64,000 nt of DNA, taken from Plicaturopsis crispa FD-325 SS-3 (lineage: Eukaryota > Basidiomycota > Agaricomycetes > Amylocorticiales > Amylocorticiaceae). The stretch spans positions 414,153-478,152 of the forward strand of contig KN832561.1 of the NCBI GenBank assembly GCA_000827205.1, given 5' to 3'. The notes beneath the pieces are model-generated. The model had not been told where the DNA came from. It saw only the letters and a list, made by a program, of their open reading frames with translations, and did no database searches. Shown here one piece after another: positions 11,097 through 22,228 of this stretch. Every line of letters starts with the position of its first letter. Within the stretch, counting starts at the first letter, position 1. The translations under genes were made by a program, and so were the position numbers.

Positions 11097-13473
11097 ATGC
11101 CTCCTAAAGTCCAAAAGGCGGCAGCGCAAAAACCTGCCAAGCCCAAAAGGCCTCCTCCCAAAGACCCGGTTGTCTACCGAACGACAAGCAGTGGCCGTCA
11201 GGCGCGCGTCTCTGCCAAAGCACAGTTTCCTGGTAAGTCGTTGTACTCAATAAACCGAATCATTCTGCCATTCATCTGTCGCCGTCTCCAGATACTGAGG
11301 ACGAGAAAGACTCAAGCAAGAACAAGCCTCGACGCCGTAAAAAGGCCACCGACAAGGAGAATACGGACAGTTCAGTATCTTGCTTCGTCTCTGTCACTGC
11401 GCCAGCTGCTAACTTGACTTCAGATACGCCAGTGGTCCCCCGTATACAGCCGAATGAGGTATAGTCACGCGTATACATGATATTTCTGTACAATGTGAGA
11501 TAACTTGGAGCAACTAGTTTACCTCTCGTGTCGTTCCGACATCGCACACAGTGCATGCAGCGGCCACCAAGCCAGTCAAGCTGGAACTTCGCACAACACT
11601 GATTCCTCCTAAGCCGGCCACTCCCAAGAATGCGCATGGGAACACTTCGCAGCCGCAGGCACGTCGTGTTATCTGCTCGTCACGTACTTATGTCGCTAAC
11701 GTGTTCTATCTAGACTAGCATGGCTTCAAACCACCGCAAATTGACCCCCGCAAAGGCAAAGGAATTACGCGAGCTGCGCTCCCCGTTTGTCTCACCGTCA
11801 GACGTTCCGCGTGCGCCGGCGAGGCAGCCTTCCCAGTCCGCGGGACTGCACGAGCCTGCACAACGGCTAGCTCAGAGTGCCAGCCGTAAGTAACCCAGCC
11901 GTTTCATTGATATCATAGCAACTTACCTTATGACAGCCCAAGTGCCTCGTGATGACGAACAAGATCTCGACAGTGAACAGGAAGAGTACCGTCGATACGG
12001 CGAGCAATTCGAGCTTGAAAACAGCCGCATTCTTGCAGAGCGGCAAATCCTCGCGGAGCAACAGCGCAAACTTGACAACCTCCGCCGCCGTGCAAGTATT
12101 ATGCGCACCAGTCAGCCAGCCAACGACAAGGATATGCCGGAGAATAGGGAGCCCACACCCGAGAAAGATGTTCAGGCTGAAAGTAAGAGCTCTATCTGTC
12201 GTGGTTTGACCTAACTAATGCTGTACAGATCATGCGGAACAAGACTATGACAGTGACTCCGACGCTAGCGGTGACCTTGAGACCGGTGATGACCTCGAAG
12301 ATGAAGAAGAGGAGTACGACGACGACGAGGCGCATTCCGGTGATAAGCGAGGCCGTTCTCCAAGCTCCCCTGACCGTGATCCGCCAGCTCGCAAGGCCCA
12401 CCGATCCAAAGGTAGCAATGGGCGACCCAAGGCCGCAGACTACGACAGCGCCGTCAAGGAGGTGCTCGGTATTGCCATTGAGCTGTACCGCATCGACTTG
12501 AGTGTCGAGAACCCCTTCCCAAAAAAGATGGAGGAACTTACGTGGGCAAAGCGTGCATGGAGCACGGCATGCCGTGACCACTGCGACGTCAACATCCGAA
12601 TCAACGGCGACATTCTTCGACTGGTATGTGCTCTCATTACCGTCAACCAGCCTTCTAACCTATGTCTCTAGATCACGAACCGCGGGAGCCATTTGCGTGG
12701 TGAGCTCAAGACCAAAGCAAAGGCCCTCACGCCCGCGACATATGGATTCAAGGACAGCAAGAATTTGGCCGTCATCAGCCGCAACCGCCAAATAGCAAGG
12801 GACCTCAAGACGGCACTCGGGTTTACATACCGTGTACGCATGCACCTTTTCTCTAAGATACTAGGCTGATTGCTTTGCAGAAACTCGGGTCTGGTGATCC
12901 AAATCCGCAGGAGAGAAAAGGCCTCTATCAGCATCCCATAATCCAAACACTCATCAACACCGTGTGGTACAAAGACTGCGGTGATCAGGGCATCACATGG
13001 CCTGAGTACACACCCTTTCCCCTTCCTGCGCTAGCTCTCACGCTCACTGCGGTACGTCGTTCTCCAACCTATCGAGTAATTGCTAATGCTCCGTTCTTAT
13101 TTAGATTGAATGTGCTGTCGACGAGTGGGTCTCGGGCAGTCACGTCACTACCCCGTTTAGTGCATTGCGCTACCGACCCATGCATAGCAGACACGTTGCG
13201 GCCCTTCATCGATTCGGGGAGGCTACGAAAGAAAAGGATATTCTTGCGATACTCCTGTCCCGTGTATCGGAGGATGGACGGTACGTGAATGCGCCGCTTA
13301 CCTCAATGTCCAAAATGCTCAAGCTCATACTATCTTATAGTGTTCATGCCAAAGTTGAGCATGTAGTCGAGGAGGAGGAACAAGCCATTCCGCACAGTGC
13401 ATTTGAGGCCTCCCTCCGGGAGTTTGCGAATTCAGGGCGTTGGAATGACGGTTCTGACGACGATGATGAGTAG
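11097..13473 (+). CDS. DUF6532 domain protein
   Basis: A multi-exon gene starts with ATG at 11097 (MPPKVQKAAAQKPAKPKRPP) and ends at 13473. About nine short introns are needed, for example after 11230, and near 12185-12230, 12611-12671, 12835-12880 and 13052-13105. The N-terminal half is disordered, Lys/Pro-rich and then acidic. It includes a coiled-coil-like stretch, YGEQFELENSRILAERQIL, and an Asp/Glu run near 12300. The C-terminal half matches the DUF6532 pattern: KRAWSTACRDH, ITNRGSHLRGELKTKAKAL, YGF, KGLYQHPIIQ, WPEYTPFPLPALALTLTA, IECAVDEW. The family is very numerous in basidiomycetes and its function is unknown to me. The gene is head-to-head with the Plavaka transposase, so it may be the element's second gene or a host gene captured by it. 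The C-terminus is acidic (GSDDDDE). Exon borders in the first half are approximate. Confidence 0.8.
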
Positions 13474-15040
13474 TATACACGTGTGTTTCTGACCGCTGGC
13501 CAATGAATGGCCCAATATTAGAGCGGTTTTCCCGAGCAAATCTGGGTGTGTTGTCTTGAGGATAAGTATCCTGTGCAGTGGTGATCTACTGTGTACGACG
13601 AGAAGTATACTGCCGCCATAAACGACTATATATGTATGCAGCAAAATATAATGTACTACGGAGAGCTACGGTAAGCGCGACTTGAGCTACTGTGAGCATT
13701 ATTCATAGGGACTTGCGATACGGCTACAAATGCTATATTGGCAATGTTTGCCCATGTTGAGATTGTGTTTTTTCCAGATGTCCTCTCTTCTCGTGTCCTC
13801 CACTCGTGCCACATCCTGCATCCCCCACTCTCGGATTATCCATGGATTGCTATACTCGTTTACAGTGTAACGGATCCTCTGACTACTCGTATTACCCATC
13901 CTCCGACGCACCACCCAAGACGGACGTGCATTCCCCAGTGTTGAGTCGATTGTTAGCATTCGGTTCCCGCTCGGTCCCCCGGAGATGAACGGAGGCAGGA
14001 ACGCCGTCGGTCCCACCACCTAACCCCCGGTCTTGCGACATTTTGGGAATGCCACGCATATGGTCCCCCGGAACCTCGCTCACCACCCGGCAGCGCCGGG
14101 AATATGATTTTTAATGCAGTTTTCTGACTCCGATACGGCGCTGCAACGACGCCGTGATGGCTCTGTCCCCTTGTTCTTCGACCTCCACCATCCCCCATCT
14201 TTGAAGTCGGGCGGGACTCTGGCGCTCCTCGTCCTACTCGTCGCCGTAGGGTCCCTCTAGGCCCCGTAGCAGATGAAAGGAGTCTCGCTCTGCGTCATTC
14301 TTGCTGCTATGATCATCCGCGCCGTCGTCTCCGAACTAGCTCTCGTTTCCCCCACGCGTCCATGGCCGAGGCTCTTTTGAAGGCTGGGTGAAGATTTGGT
14401 GGGCGTGCTACTGGTATGCAAAGGCATATGACTGTTTAAAAAGTGAGTATGCGATACCTTTTTTCGTGTTGACCTCCGCTGAAAACGATGATACTGCGAC
14501 AGGGCACCACTGTCTGCTGTCGCGCATTCGCTTTGTGTCGCTACCACGCGGACTATGAGCGTGCGTCTACCTCTAGTACTCCGCCTTTGCATCCCTCTAT
14601 ACCCTCCTACCGAGTCCCAGTACACGCACCTCTACTCCTCTCTGCCCCAACATGACGCGACTTGTTGTACCTATTTCATTTCTCTTTCCATCCCCTTGAA
14701 TCCGTGCATATCTACAATAGTATGATGGTCATCATGAAGCTTTTGATTTCAATTTCACCCACAGTTGGGTTTGGTTAGGGTTACATTTTCCTGGACGTTG
14801 CAGACAAATGGTATGTCATTGTGACCTTTGTACAATTGCCGGTAGTGTTACCTTGCTCGATACCTTGCTCGCAAGGTATCCTCAAATTAAAGCCTGGGGA
14901 CGTTGGCACCCGTTTTTTTCCGTGACTCCGAGCCCTCCCCTTGCTCTCAACATTCATTTTGGAATCGGTGAGCGTTCGAACCGCCGCCCTCCTCCGCCTT
15001 TCGCCTCCATTTCTCTCAAACAAAAAGCAAAGAAAAAAGT
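13474..15040. other. intergenic, no gene recognised
   Basis: No supported coding region. Short open frames on both strands show no domain. The right terminus of the Plavaka cassette should lie in or near the first few hundred bases if the DUF6532 gene is part of it, but I could not see matching terminal repeats against 7200-7640. Confidence 0.4.
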
Positions 15041-15345
15041 GAGTCCACCTCTTCTCTCGCTTTTCTCGCGTGCTATTGCCTACCACCGGGGAGCCGCAGT
15101 ACATCGTCCGACCTTGGACGGTAGGAAACGCGCTCACTGGGCCAGGCAACGGCGCGTTGGACGTTGGTTAGGGCAGATTTCTGACTGCCTCGAATACAAC
15201 ATACTAGGAAACCCGCGCCAAAACGAGTGACGACGCGCCGCTCACAAATGGTGAGTCTTTCCACAACCTTGGGGGCGTTTCCGGCCGCGCTACGCAACCT
15301 AGAGTACGCCGTCCGACCTTGGACGGCGGAAAAGTGGAAGCGCAC
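15039..15345. repeat. diverged tandem duplication carrying a palindrome
   Basis: Two units about 205 bases apart share a GTGAGTC block (about 15039 and 15251) and a core GTCCGACCTTGGACGG (about 15106-15121 and 15310-15325). In the right copy the core is a perfect inverted repeat, CCGTCC-GACCTT-GGACGG. The sequence between the shared blocks has diverged. This could be a decayed duplication or the ends of a small non-autonomous element. Confidence 0.5.
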
Positions 15346-15419
15346 GCGCGTACTAGCAATGCGTCCCGTTTGTTCTTGAGAAACTTAGCTGAGACGTGTT
15401 TGTTTTAGAGCGGATGGCT

Positions 15420-16060
15420 GTCTCATGCAGATAGCCCACAGACACTAGACTACACATTTGCGCAAGATTAGCACTTGCGGGCCGACGATCCCACGGCCTC
15501 TCACAGCTATTGTCGCCAACGAGGGGTGGCCTTCAAGGTCATACACATGCCTAGCACACCTTTTCATGTAGAGCCGCCGTGTGGCAATCCGTCGACACGA
15601 AGCGGCGGACGGCTGGCTGACTGGGTGTCGATGCTGCCCCAGGAGCCGTTTGGCGTGCTCGTGTGGAGTGTTGTCAACAAGAAGGAGATCTTCGAGGACG
15701 AGATGCCGCAGGCCCTCTGGGCGCGCCGAACTCCGCTCTAACGGTGCGTGTATATATCGAATCTTTATCGCCACAGCGGGCAGGCTGATGGGAAGGAACA
15801 GCAATATACAGTACTCTATCGACGAGCAAAGGCCACAATCGCGTTCGTGGACAAACAATCCGCCGTGCGGCGGGATAGGGCGCGCTAGGAGTCTGGCTGC
15901 TCGTAAGATGCACGCTCTCGCGTTAGTTTATCAGTGCTGACTGTCTGCCCAGATACTCGCCGTGGACTGTTTCCTGCAAGGGGCCGAGATGGTGGATATT
16001 TCGAGACACTACAAGGCCTTGGCGGGGGCGACATCGTGTACATGACAGCCCTCATCGAAT
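15420..16060 (+). pseudogene. possible remnant of an unrecognised gene
   Basis: The plus strand holds three protein-like stretches separated by plausible introns. One of about 75 codons ends near 15741 and contains GRLADWVSMLPQEPFGVLVW and NKKEIFEDEMPQAL. The next, near 15775-15890, contains GKEQQYTVLYRRAKATIAFV. The third, near 15953-16044, reads ILAVDCFLQGAEMVDISRHY. I see no start codon that fits and do not recognise the family. The frames cannot all be joined cleanly, so a decayed gene is more likely than a live one. The call rests on amino-acid composition and is weak. Confidence 0.2.
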
Positions 16061-16692
16061 GACATAGATGGTGGTGTCTTTAGACGCTCTGGCTTGCTGT
16101 GTGTCTGGGATCTGAAGTACGCCAGACGTCATCCGCATCGCCGTATTTGACCGTCACCTGCTCCGGCCCCCTGCTGTGCACACTACCAAGTTGTAGATCG
16201 GCTCTAAATTAGCCAGCGGTAGCGGACAACCCCGGAGGTGGGCAAACAGCCCCTCGGTCCGCGCGCCTCCAGGCAAGACGTGCACGCGCGCATGAGATGG
16301 ACGACGTAGTGGCCTACGGCGCATTGTCCACAAACACCAACGTGCGCAGTGCGGAATAATTCCGTGCGAGACGGTGCATCATCTCCAACTGCATCCACAC
16401 GGCGGCGGCCAGCCCCTCCATGAGAATTAGTGTGACCGTGCAGAGGTTGCACACGTCGTGCAGCCAGAGGTACCAGGTGACCACGCCGTCACATAATAAG
16501 TTGACGTCCTCCCCCATGACAAAATGGCCAAGCGATGTTTTACACTCGGATGAGTAGCCCCCGCACGCTCGCTGGAATACCCAAACGTTATGCGCTCTGC
16601 TCAATATTCACTATGAATGCGCACTTCAATAAATCGCGCGGCAGCGCCTGCCAGAATGCCCGTCGAGCAAGATGGATGGGAGTGTATAGCAT
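16061..16692. other. intergenic, left flank of the MULE-like element
   Basis: A minus-strand frame at 16314-16604 contains a hydrophobic, membrane-like stretch, but I recognise no family and see no exon chain. Otherwise nothing is supported. A terminal repeat of the adjacent transposon may lie here but was not identified. Confidence 0.3.
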
Positions 16693-19600
16693 TCAACTGT
16701 AAGTGTTATTATAACTAGCACTGTAATTATTGTAGTATGTGTTATCGTTGTCGGGCAGGAATGCGTCGGTAGGGTCTGACACTGTGTAGTACGGGGGCTG
16801 TGAATATGTACCAGGGTAGTGGGCATAGTACTGCACTTCTGTGAAATTGTAGCCACCGAACGACTCCGAGGACTGTCCGTGATGAATCTCCGGCATATTG
16901 TAAAGTGGGGGGTACGAAGAGGGCTCAACAATGCTGGCACTTGGTGGCGGTATATTTTGCACATAATAGCCTGCTTCGATGATTAGACACGGTCAGCTGT
17001 GTTGATACTTGGAGTGGTCCGTACTTACCAGTATCACCTGTCGCGCTAAGTGGCCACGGTGGCATGGGAGCTGTGGAGACTGGCAGCAACGAGGGGTAAG
17101 TTGGATCGAATGCTAGGGCGAGGTCTTCGTGTTGATTTTGAGACGGATCATAAGTATTTGCGCTGCCAGTGAACAAAGTCACGTCTGAATGATGCATCTG
17201 GCCTTCTCGTGGAATCTAAGTTCGTGCAGCAGAAAAGCACTGTACTAATCACTGACCTCTTATTACTTCAGCTTCAATCGGAGTGGTGTTTGAATGCGGA
17301 GTATCTGTGGCATCTGCGGAATCATCTAGGGCTGCCGCGATGATTGCCCGTTGACTGAGGACTGACAAAGAAAAAGTCATGCACAAGACGGTCAGGAAGC
17401 AACTGCAAAGCACACCTTGCCGATTGAATGCACGCGTAATTCGTCGAACACGGGTCGCCGGTTGGTCGCGCGAATATATATCAAACTCGCGCTGTACCTC
17501 GACAGTCGCTAGCTGTCGTGCATCGAAGTGCATACCACGAATAATACCGGCGAGCACTGTTAGATCCTTACCGTCGCGGTATCCGTTACGGTGCCCCTGT
17601 TCATTGCCGTTGGTCGTCGATGGTCCTGCCTTCCAAGTGGAAAGGGGGATCAAACTTGCGGGCTGATACAGGCCTGCAAGAGCGAATTTTGTACCCTCCA
17701 GTTTGTCTTTTAGCCATGCTGATAAGACTTGTTAGTTCCAGTTCTAGTCTATCGATAAGTAGAGCGAGGTGCTTACCAGTCGCCTTCCTGCCGCCCTTCC
17801 TGATTGTTGCGTACGCGCCTTCAAGATCGGGGTGAGGCTCCGACGACGAGAGACTCAACATAGCCGCCCGTGATTCCTTTGAAACTTGAAATCTAAGGTC
17901 GTGGATTTTGGTCTTGAAGTGCAACGTGCATGTCCGATAGAAATGTGCCAGGTGACCATATGGATCAAGGTCGCGGAGGGCATGTTTTTTCGGACAGGTC
18001 CTGCATTCCAGTTCTGCCTCAACACAGAGAGATTGGCAGAACAGGCCCACTCCTGTATAAAGCATCAGAACGAATATCAGTAGACGTGCGCGTGAAACCT
18101 TGCCGCACCGAGTCCCTGTCCTTTATGGGCATCAGCTATCCAACTTTCGAATCCCGTGCCATGAATATACTGGAAAGCCACCGGGATTCCGGTATCAGAA
18201 GACGCAAAATCAAAGATACGACGGAGTAAAATCGAGTGCGCTTCTGCCGTTTGTGATGTTGTGAATGCACGGACACCAACAATGGCTGAGAGATCAAGAG
18301 AGTCAGTACAATGCTAGTGCTAACTTGGACGGGTACATACATCTCATACATTCTAAGTTCCAAGATTCCATCTCGAACTCTTCCCAGCCGTGCACTCGAC
18401 GGAACGACGTGTCAATCGACACATGCTTCGCGACCATTAGGTGACGTGACATTGCCCTCGTCATGCAGATGATGAGGTTGAACGGCTTTCCACGATCAAT
18501 TATGTGTGTTTCGGCGCACCGGACATATTGCTCTTCCGCAGGAAGGAGGCGATGCTGGTCGACAAGATATTTGGCGCCTGCATATGAAACGTCACACGTG
18601 AGGTTTCGTAGACATAGACAGATATATATATAGTGCTTACCGTCAAAACCGGTGCCATGTGGGAAGTATTCGTCACGAAGGGTATTGATATGTCTGCGAA
18701 CGTGGTCGAAATTCCCAAGGGATGGATGGAGATGGGAAAGCGAAGGATCATATGTCTTGCGCCACCCAAGATGATTCCGCAGTCCACACATGAACGCAGA
18801 ATCGAGGACGATCTTACGTGGTGTCGCGTCGGCCAGTTTCCAGTCGAGTGAAAGTAACAAGTCCCGGAAGATATCCAGGAGCACCGGAGGAGTTTTGATA
18901 GGTCGAGGCGGAGGATGCGAGTGAGCATTGCGACATATGATCAGGATCTGTGGGCAAGCAAACAGATCCACCGGTGTATATATATCGAAATCCGCGCTAC
19001 ATTTATGTTGCCAGCGGCGGAGGGTGCCCTGTCGAAGTTTACCGTCTGGGGAGCGATGCCAGTATGCTGTTAAGTTGAAAGAAAGAGTTAAACGTGCATT
19101 AGACATGCTGAAAGAAGAAACCTACGGCACATTTCTTTCTGCTCGCTGGGCGACGCTGTATATGAGCACGGAACAAGTGGGCCATAGCCCTCGTCCTCCG
19201 CAGCCTCTTCAAGCAGCCGTTGACGGTCAGAATCGTTGTGGAGGAGAGCGCGCAGGTATTCGATATTATACTCGTCGAGATTTCGGAGGATGAGATGGGA
19301 GCGACGGGACTTTGATCTATGTTCGCACCTATCCATACATATGTCAGTCTCAGCACAGCGGGATCTGCGGATATTGCTTACTGGATGTACGCCTTTTTAT
19401 ACTGGTTGTATTTTAGCACGAGGGTCCCGCTACATTCTCGTTTGCGGGGCGGAACACGAGCCATTGAGGGGGAGCCTGAGTCCGAGTCCGAACCTGAGGA
19501 CTCCGATGTGTCTGCACCATGCTGGGGGTCCGGCTCAAACGAGCAGCCCTTCACAATAAGGACAGAGAAGAATGCAAGGGTCTTCAAAAAGACCTCTTCC

Positions 19601-20264
19601 CGAACAGTTACATCGCGAGGTTTTGCGAGCCCAGATGCGATAGCTGAACGGGAGGTAAAATGATGGCCGTCACCATGATGGGGAGATGCACTGCATATCT
19701 TCAGCCCTTTGCCTACGGCGTTCAACAAATGTCAGCAGACTCAATGCAGATTCCGAGTCGAAACAACGCACATGTGGTCTTGAGATTGTCGCACAGCGCA
19801 GCATTTCCAGATTTGTCGAGAAGGAGTTGGCAGAGGACATTTTTGCGACCGCCGTGTTTATCGCCAAGGGAATATTGTAAGTTGAATTTTGGATGGTATA
19901 CGCGCAGTGGGTCGATCGCAAACCGGTGAGCAACAGTTTCGTTACTGGAAGAACCTGTCTGTGGATACTCGACAACGACTCCTATTGGGTGGTCAATTAG
20001 AGCGTCGACGTGAGTGCGACGATTGACGCGATTTGCGTCGGAGTCCTCCTTGAACGCGCGGGCAGCGGGAGGGTCGTAGAGCGAAGCTATGTAGGCCTTA
20101 GAAGCGGCAGGCTCTGCTAGGGTCGAGTCGAGATTCTCTTCGTGCGACTGTGGGGAGTGGTCTTCGAGGCTTGTTGCAAGATCCGCAGCTGAGAGCCCCG
20201 CATTTCCAAGGATTTGTGTTGCGCGAAGAAGTGCTGCGAGTTGCTCGTCAGACAAGTGGGGCAT
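16693..20264 (-). CDS. MULE-like transposase
   Basis: The proposed start is ATG at 20264 (MPHLSDEQLAALLRATQILG). The gene runs through at least eight exons to a stop at 16693. Introns near 19788-19730, 19385-19337, 19128-19079, 18646-18575 and others were placed because they restore conserved blocks in frame. An N-terminal Cys/His segment (CEHRSKSRRSHLILRNLDEY) precedes the region with LRNHLGWRKTYDPSLSHLHP and FDHVRRHINTLRDEYFPHGT. The catalytic core looks like a Mutator-type DDE/D fold. SIDTSFRRVHGWEEFEMESW carries the first Asp. The block around HGTGFESWIADAHKGQGLG and DPYGHLAHFYRTCTLHF resembles the second acidic block with its C/H motif. STTNGNEQGHRN resembles the TSNxxEsxN block with the final Glu. 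The last exons encode a Tyr/Pro/Ser-rich tail. The family is known to me only as repeated hypothetical proteins of Agaricomycetes; the MULE assignment is inferred from motifs. Confidence 0.7.
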
Positions 20265-20991
20265 GGGGTGTCCAGCTAACAGAAAAGCATACTTTGGGAG
20301 AGGTTTTATTAATATAGCCCATACTGGCTCTGTCCCGTAGAACACGACGGAAAGCGAAAAGTAGGAAATACAGCCAAAGTTGAACGTTGAAGCTTGACAG
20401 AGCGAGCACGCATACGCGTTCGAAGCCCAAATCCTGTCCAAATCGGGCCATGTTTTGGCCGCAGCATCGCTCAGCGCTCAACGGAACCATTTCAACTTCA
20501 AGTTCTGCTCACTGCACTCAGGTACTCTATGCACACTGTGGTACAGTTTCTCTATTCAACCTTGGTTTCTATCATTGACTTTTTTGCATCCTCAGCCACG
20601 CAAAGGATGTGCCTTTCAACACTGGCCATCTTTCAGATCGTAGTACGTCTTGTCGGGTCCATGCCAGGAGCCTCTCCTCGGTTCAATCTCTACATCGAAG
20701 TGTGCTTTGTTGGCGTTGATATCATTCTACCCAGTCCTCTTCACCTCTTTTGGTGTTTTTGGTGTGATTAACCAGAGGTTTTGCACGAGGTGAGCCTTTC
20801 CCCCAGCCTGGCACGGCAAATTTACCTTTTTTTATCCCCAAAAACCTCATATTTAACTCCTCAGGCCATAGAAGAAGGGTATGAGCATCGTTGGGGACGG
20901 GGTTCATGTCCATCCCGGGACATGTTTATAAGGGATCGAGTGCAGGTAGGATTCACTCATCATCTTTCATCATTTCACTCATTTTTTCTCT

Positions 20992-22228
20992 ATGCCTCCC
21001 GCGGCTAGCCATCCCAGCATCTACTCCGCGCTACGCGACTACCAGCGAGGCTCGACTGAGATCACGATTTTCTCACCCGAAGTCGGACAAGTCGTCCAGG
21101 TGGCATAGTGCGTCGCAACTGCTTACTTCAGCGTTCTTGTGAAATAACACTCTCATTGCGAGCAGTCCAATGTCTAATGATCGCAGGATCGTGCCAAGTG
21201 GCGTTGCAGATTGGCTCCTGAGGCGAGGCCTTCAATGGCCTTGTTTCTGTCCCCTCAGCACGGGCGAGCTCTGCTCCGCGCGGATCATCGATGTGATCAA
21301 CACGGGTGAAACTGTCGTGCATTGTAACCACAAACCAAGCCGCTGCGGATTTTACCGTACGTCATTTTTTGTGCTCTGTGACTGTCACTGACTAGTACTA
21401 CTTGCACTAGTTAACCTGAGCACCATATATGTCGAGGGCGCGGATGATTCGCATTATTGGTACATCCCTACACTCAGTGCGACACTATTTTCCATCTCTT
21501 CCGGCGGTCAACTAACTTGTACTCTGCTCTAGGAAGATCCACGGAGGTGCCTATGCATTACAAGGCCCACATTGCCCATTTCTTGGCGTCCGACCTGAAG
21601 ACAAAGGTCCTCGCACCGTCATTCCCCGGATACTGTGGGCCGCATGTATCCATGTTCCCAGCCGTCCGCCAAATGACCGGGACACCAATTCTGCCCCGGG
21701 CCTTCTCAGGTCTGAAAGTGAGCAGGCGGACATCGGCTGGCGCTGCTCGCCAGGTCAATTCAAGTGCGTACCATATATATATGTGGTTTCATACCTAGAA
21801 ATTTACTCATTGAGCTCGTCAACTGTCTCCCAGGTCCTTACTCTAGAAGCTCGTCGAAGGTGTCCCCGACATTCCTCCGGACACGCAAATCTATTTCGTC
21901 AATTCCATTGGATTTATCTCCTCCTTCTTCTCCGACTACGGCCGTCGCTGCTCGAGGGAACCGTCGCAATGTCTCATTGCTCGCGAGCAATGCCGCTAGC
22001 TCCTCTCAGGTTGCCGGCCCCTCGCAGCTATCCGCTTTAGCGGTACCAGCCAGCATTCCATCAGGCTTGCCTGGTTTCAAGCGGCTCTTTCAGAAACTGG
22101 CTAACCCAAGTGACGGAGTGTCCGAGTGGGACTGGGAGGGGGCTGTCGAGAAATGCGATGGCTGCGGTCGGTTCTGGATGGCAGGCGCCCTACGGAACCA
22201 TGTTTCATCATGCACAGGCAAGAACTAG
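20992..22228 (+). CDS. small zinc-finger protein next to the MULE-like transposase
   Basis: Exons from about 21170 (MSNDRRIVPSGVADWLLRRG), 21411-21459, 21532-21771 and 21846-22228 join in one frame and end at 22228. An earlier ATG at 20992 (MPPAASHPSIYSALRDYQRG) opens a 36-codon segment. I could not splice it in frame to the rest, so the start is uncertain. The first exons carry a GRF-like zinc pattern: PCFCP, then TGETVVHCNHKPSRCGFY, then LNLSTIYVEG. A Ser/Pro-rich linker follows. The C-terminus has a second finger, CDGCGRFW with a downstream NHVSSC, resembling a BED or C2HC type. Such modules bind nucleic acids or proteins. The gene lies about 730-900 bases from the start of the MULE-like transposase, transcribed away from it. 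Its function is not known; an accessory transposition protein is possible. Confidence 0.55.

Larger units (their letters stand above)
7638..13473. mobile_element. Plavaka-type DNA transposon cassette (coding core)
   Basis: The cassette contains an apparently intact Plavaka transposase gene (minus) and a DUF6532 gene (plus), head-to-head with 268 bases between the start codons. Plavaka elements are CACTA/CMC-like cut-and-paste transposons known from basidiomycetes. I could not identify terminal inverted repeats or target-site duplications by eye, so the coordinates mark only the coding core. Whether the DUF6532 gene is cargo or a neighbour is an inference discussed under findings. Confidence 0.6.
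16693..22228. mobile_element. MULE-like DNA transposon cassette (coding core)
   Basis: The cassette has a multi-exon MULE-like transposase gene on the minus strand (16693-20264). A small zinc-finger gene lies on the plus strand (about 20992 or 21170 to 22228), transcribed away from it. Both appear readable without interruption. Terminal inverted repeats and target duplications were not found by eye, so only the coding core is given. Membership of the zinc-finger gene in the element is an inference from the head-to-head layout. Confidence 0.5.

Noticed and set aside
7200-13800. Terminal inverted repeats of the Plavaka cassette
   Set aside because: I compared the left and right flanks by eye and found no convincing matching termini, so no ends are reported.
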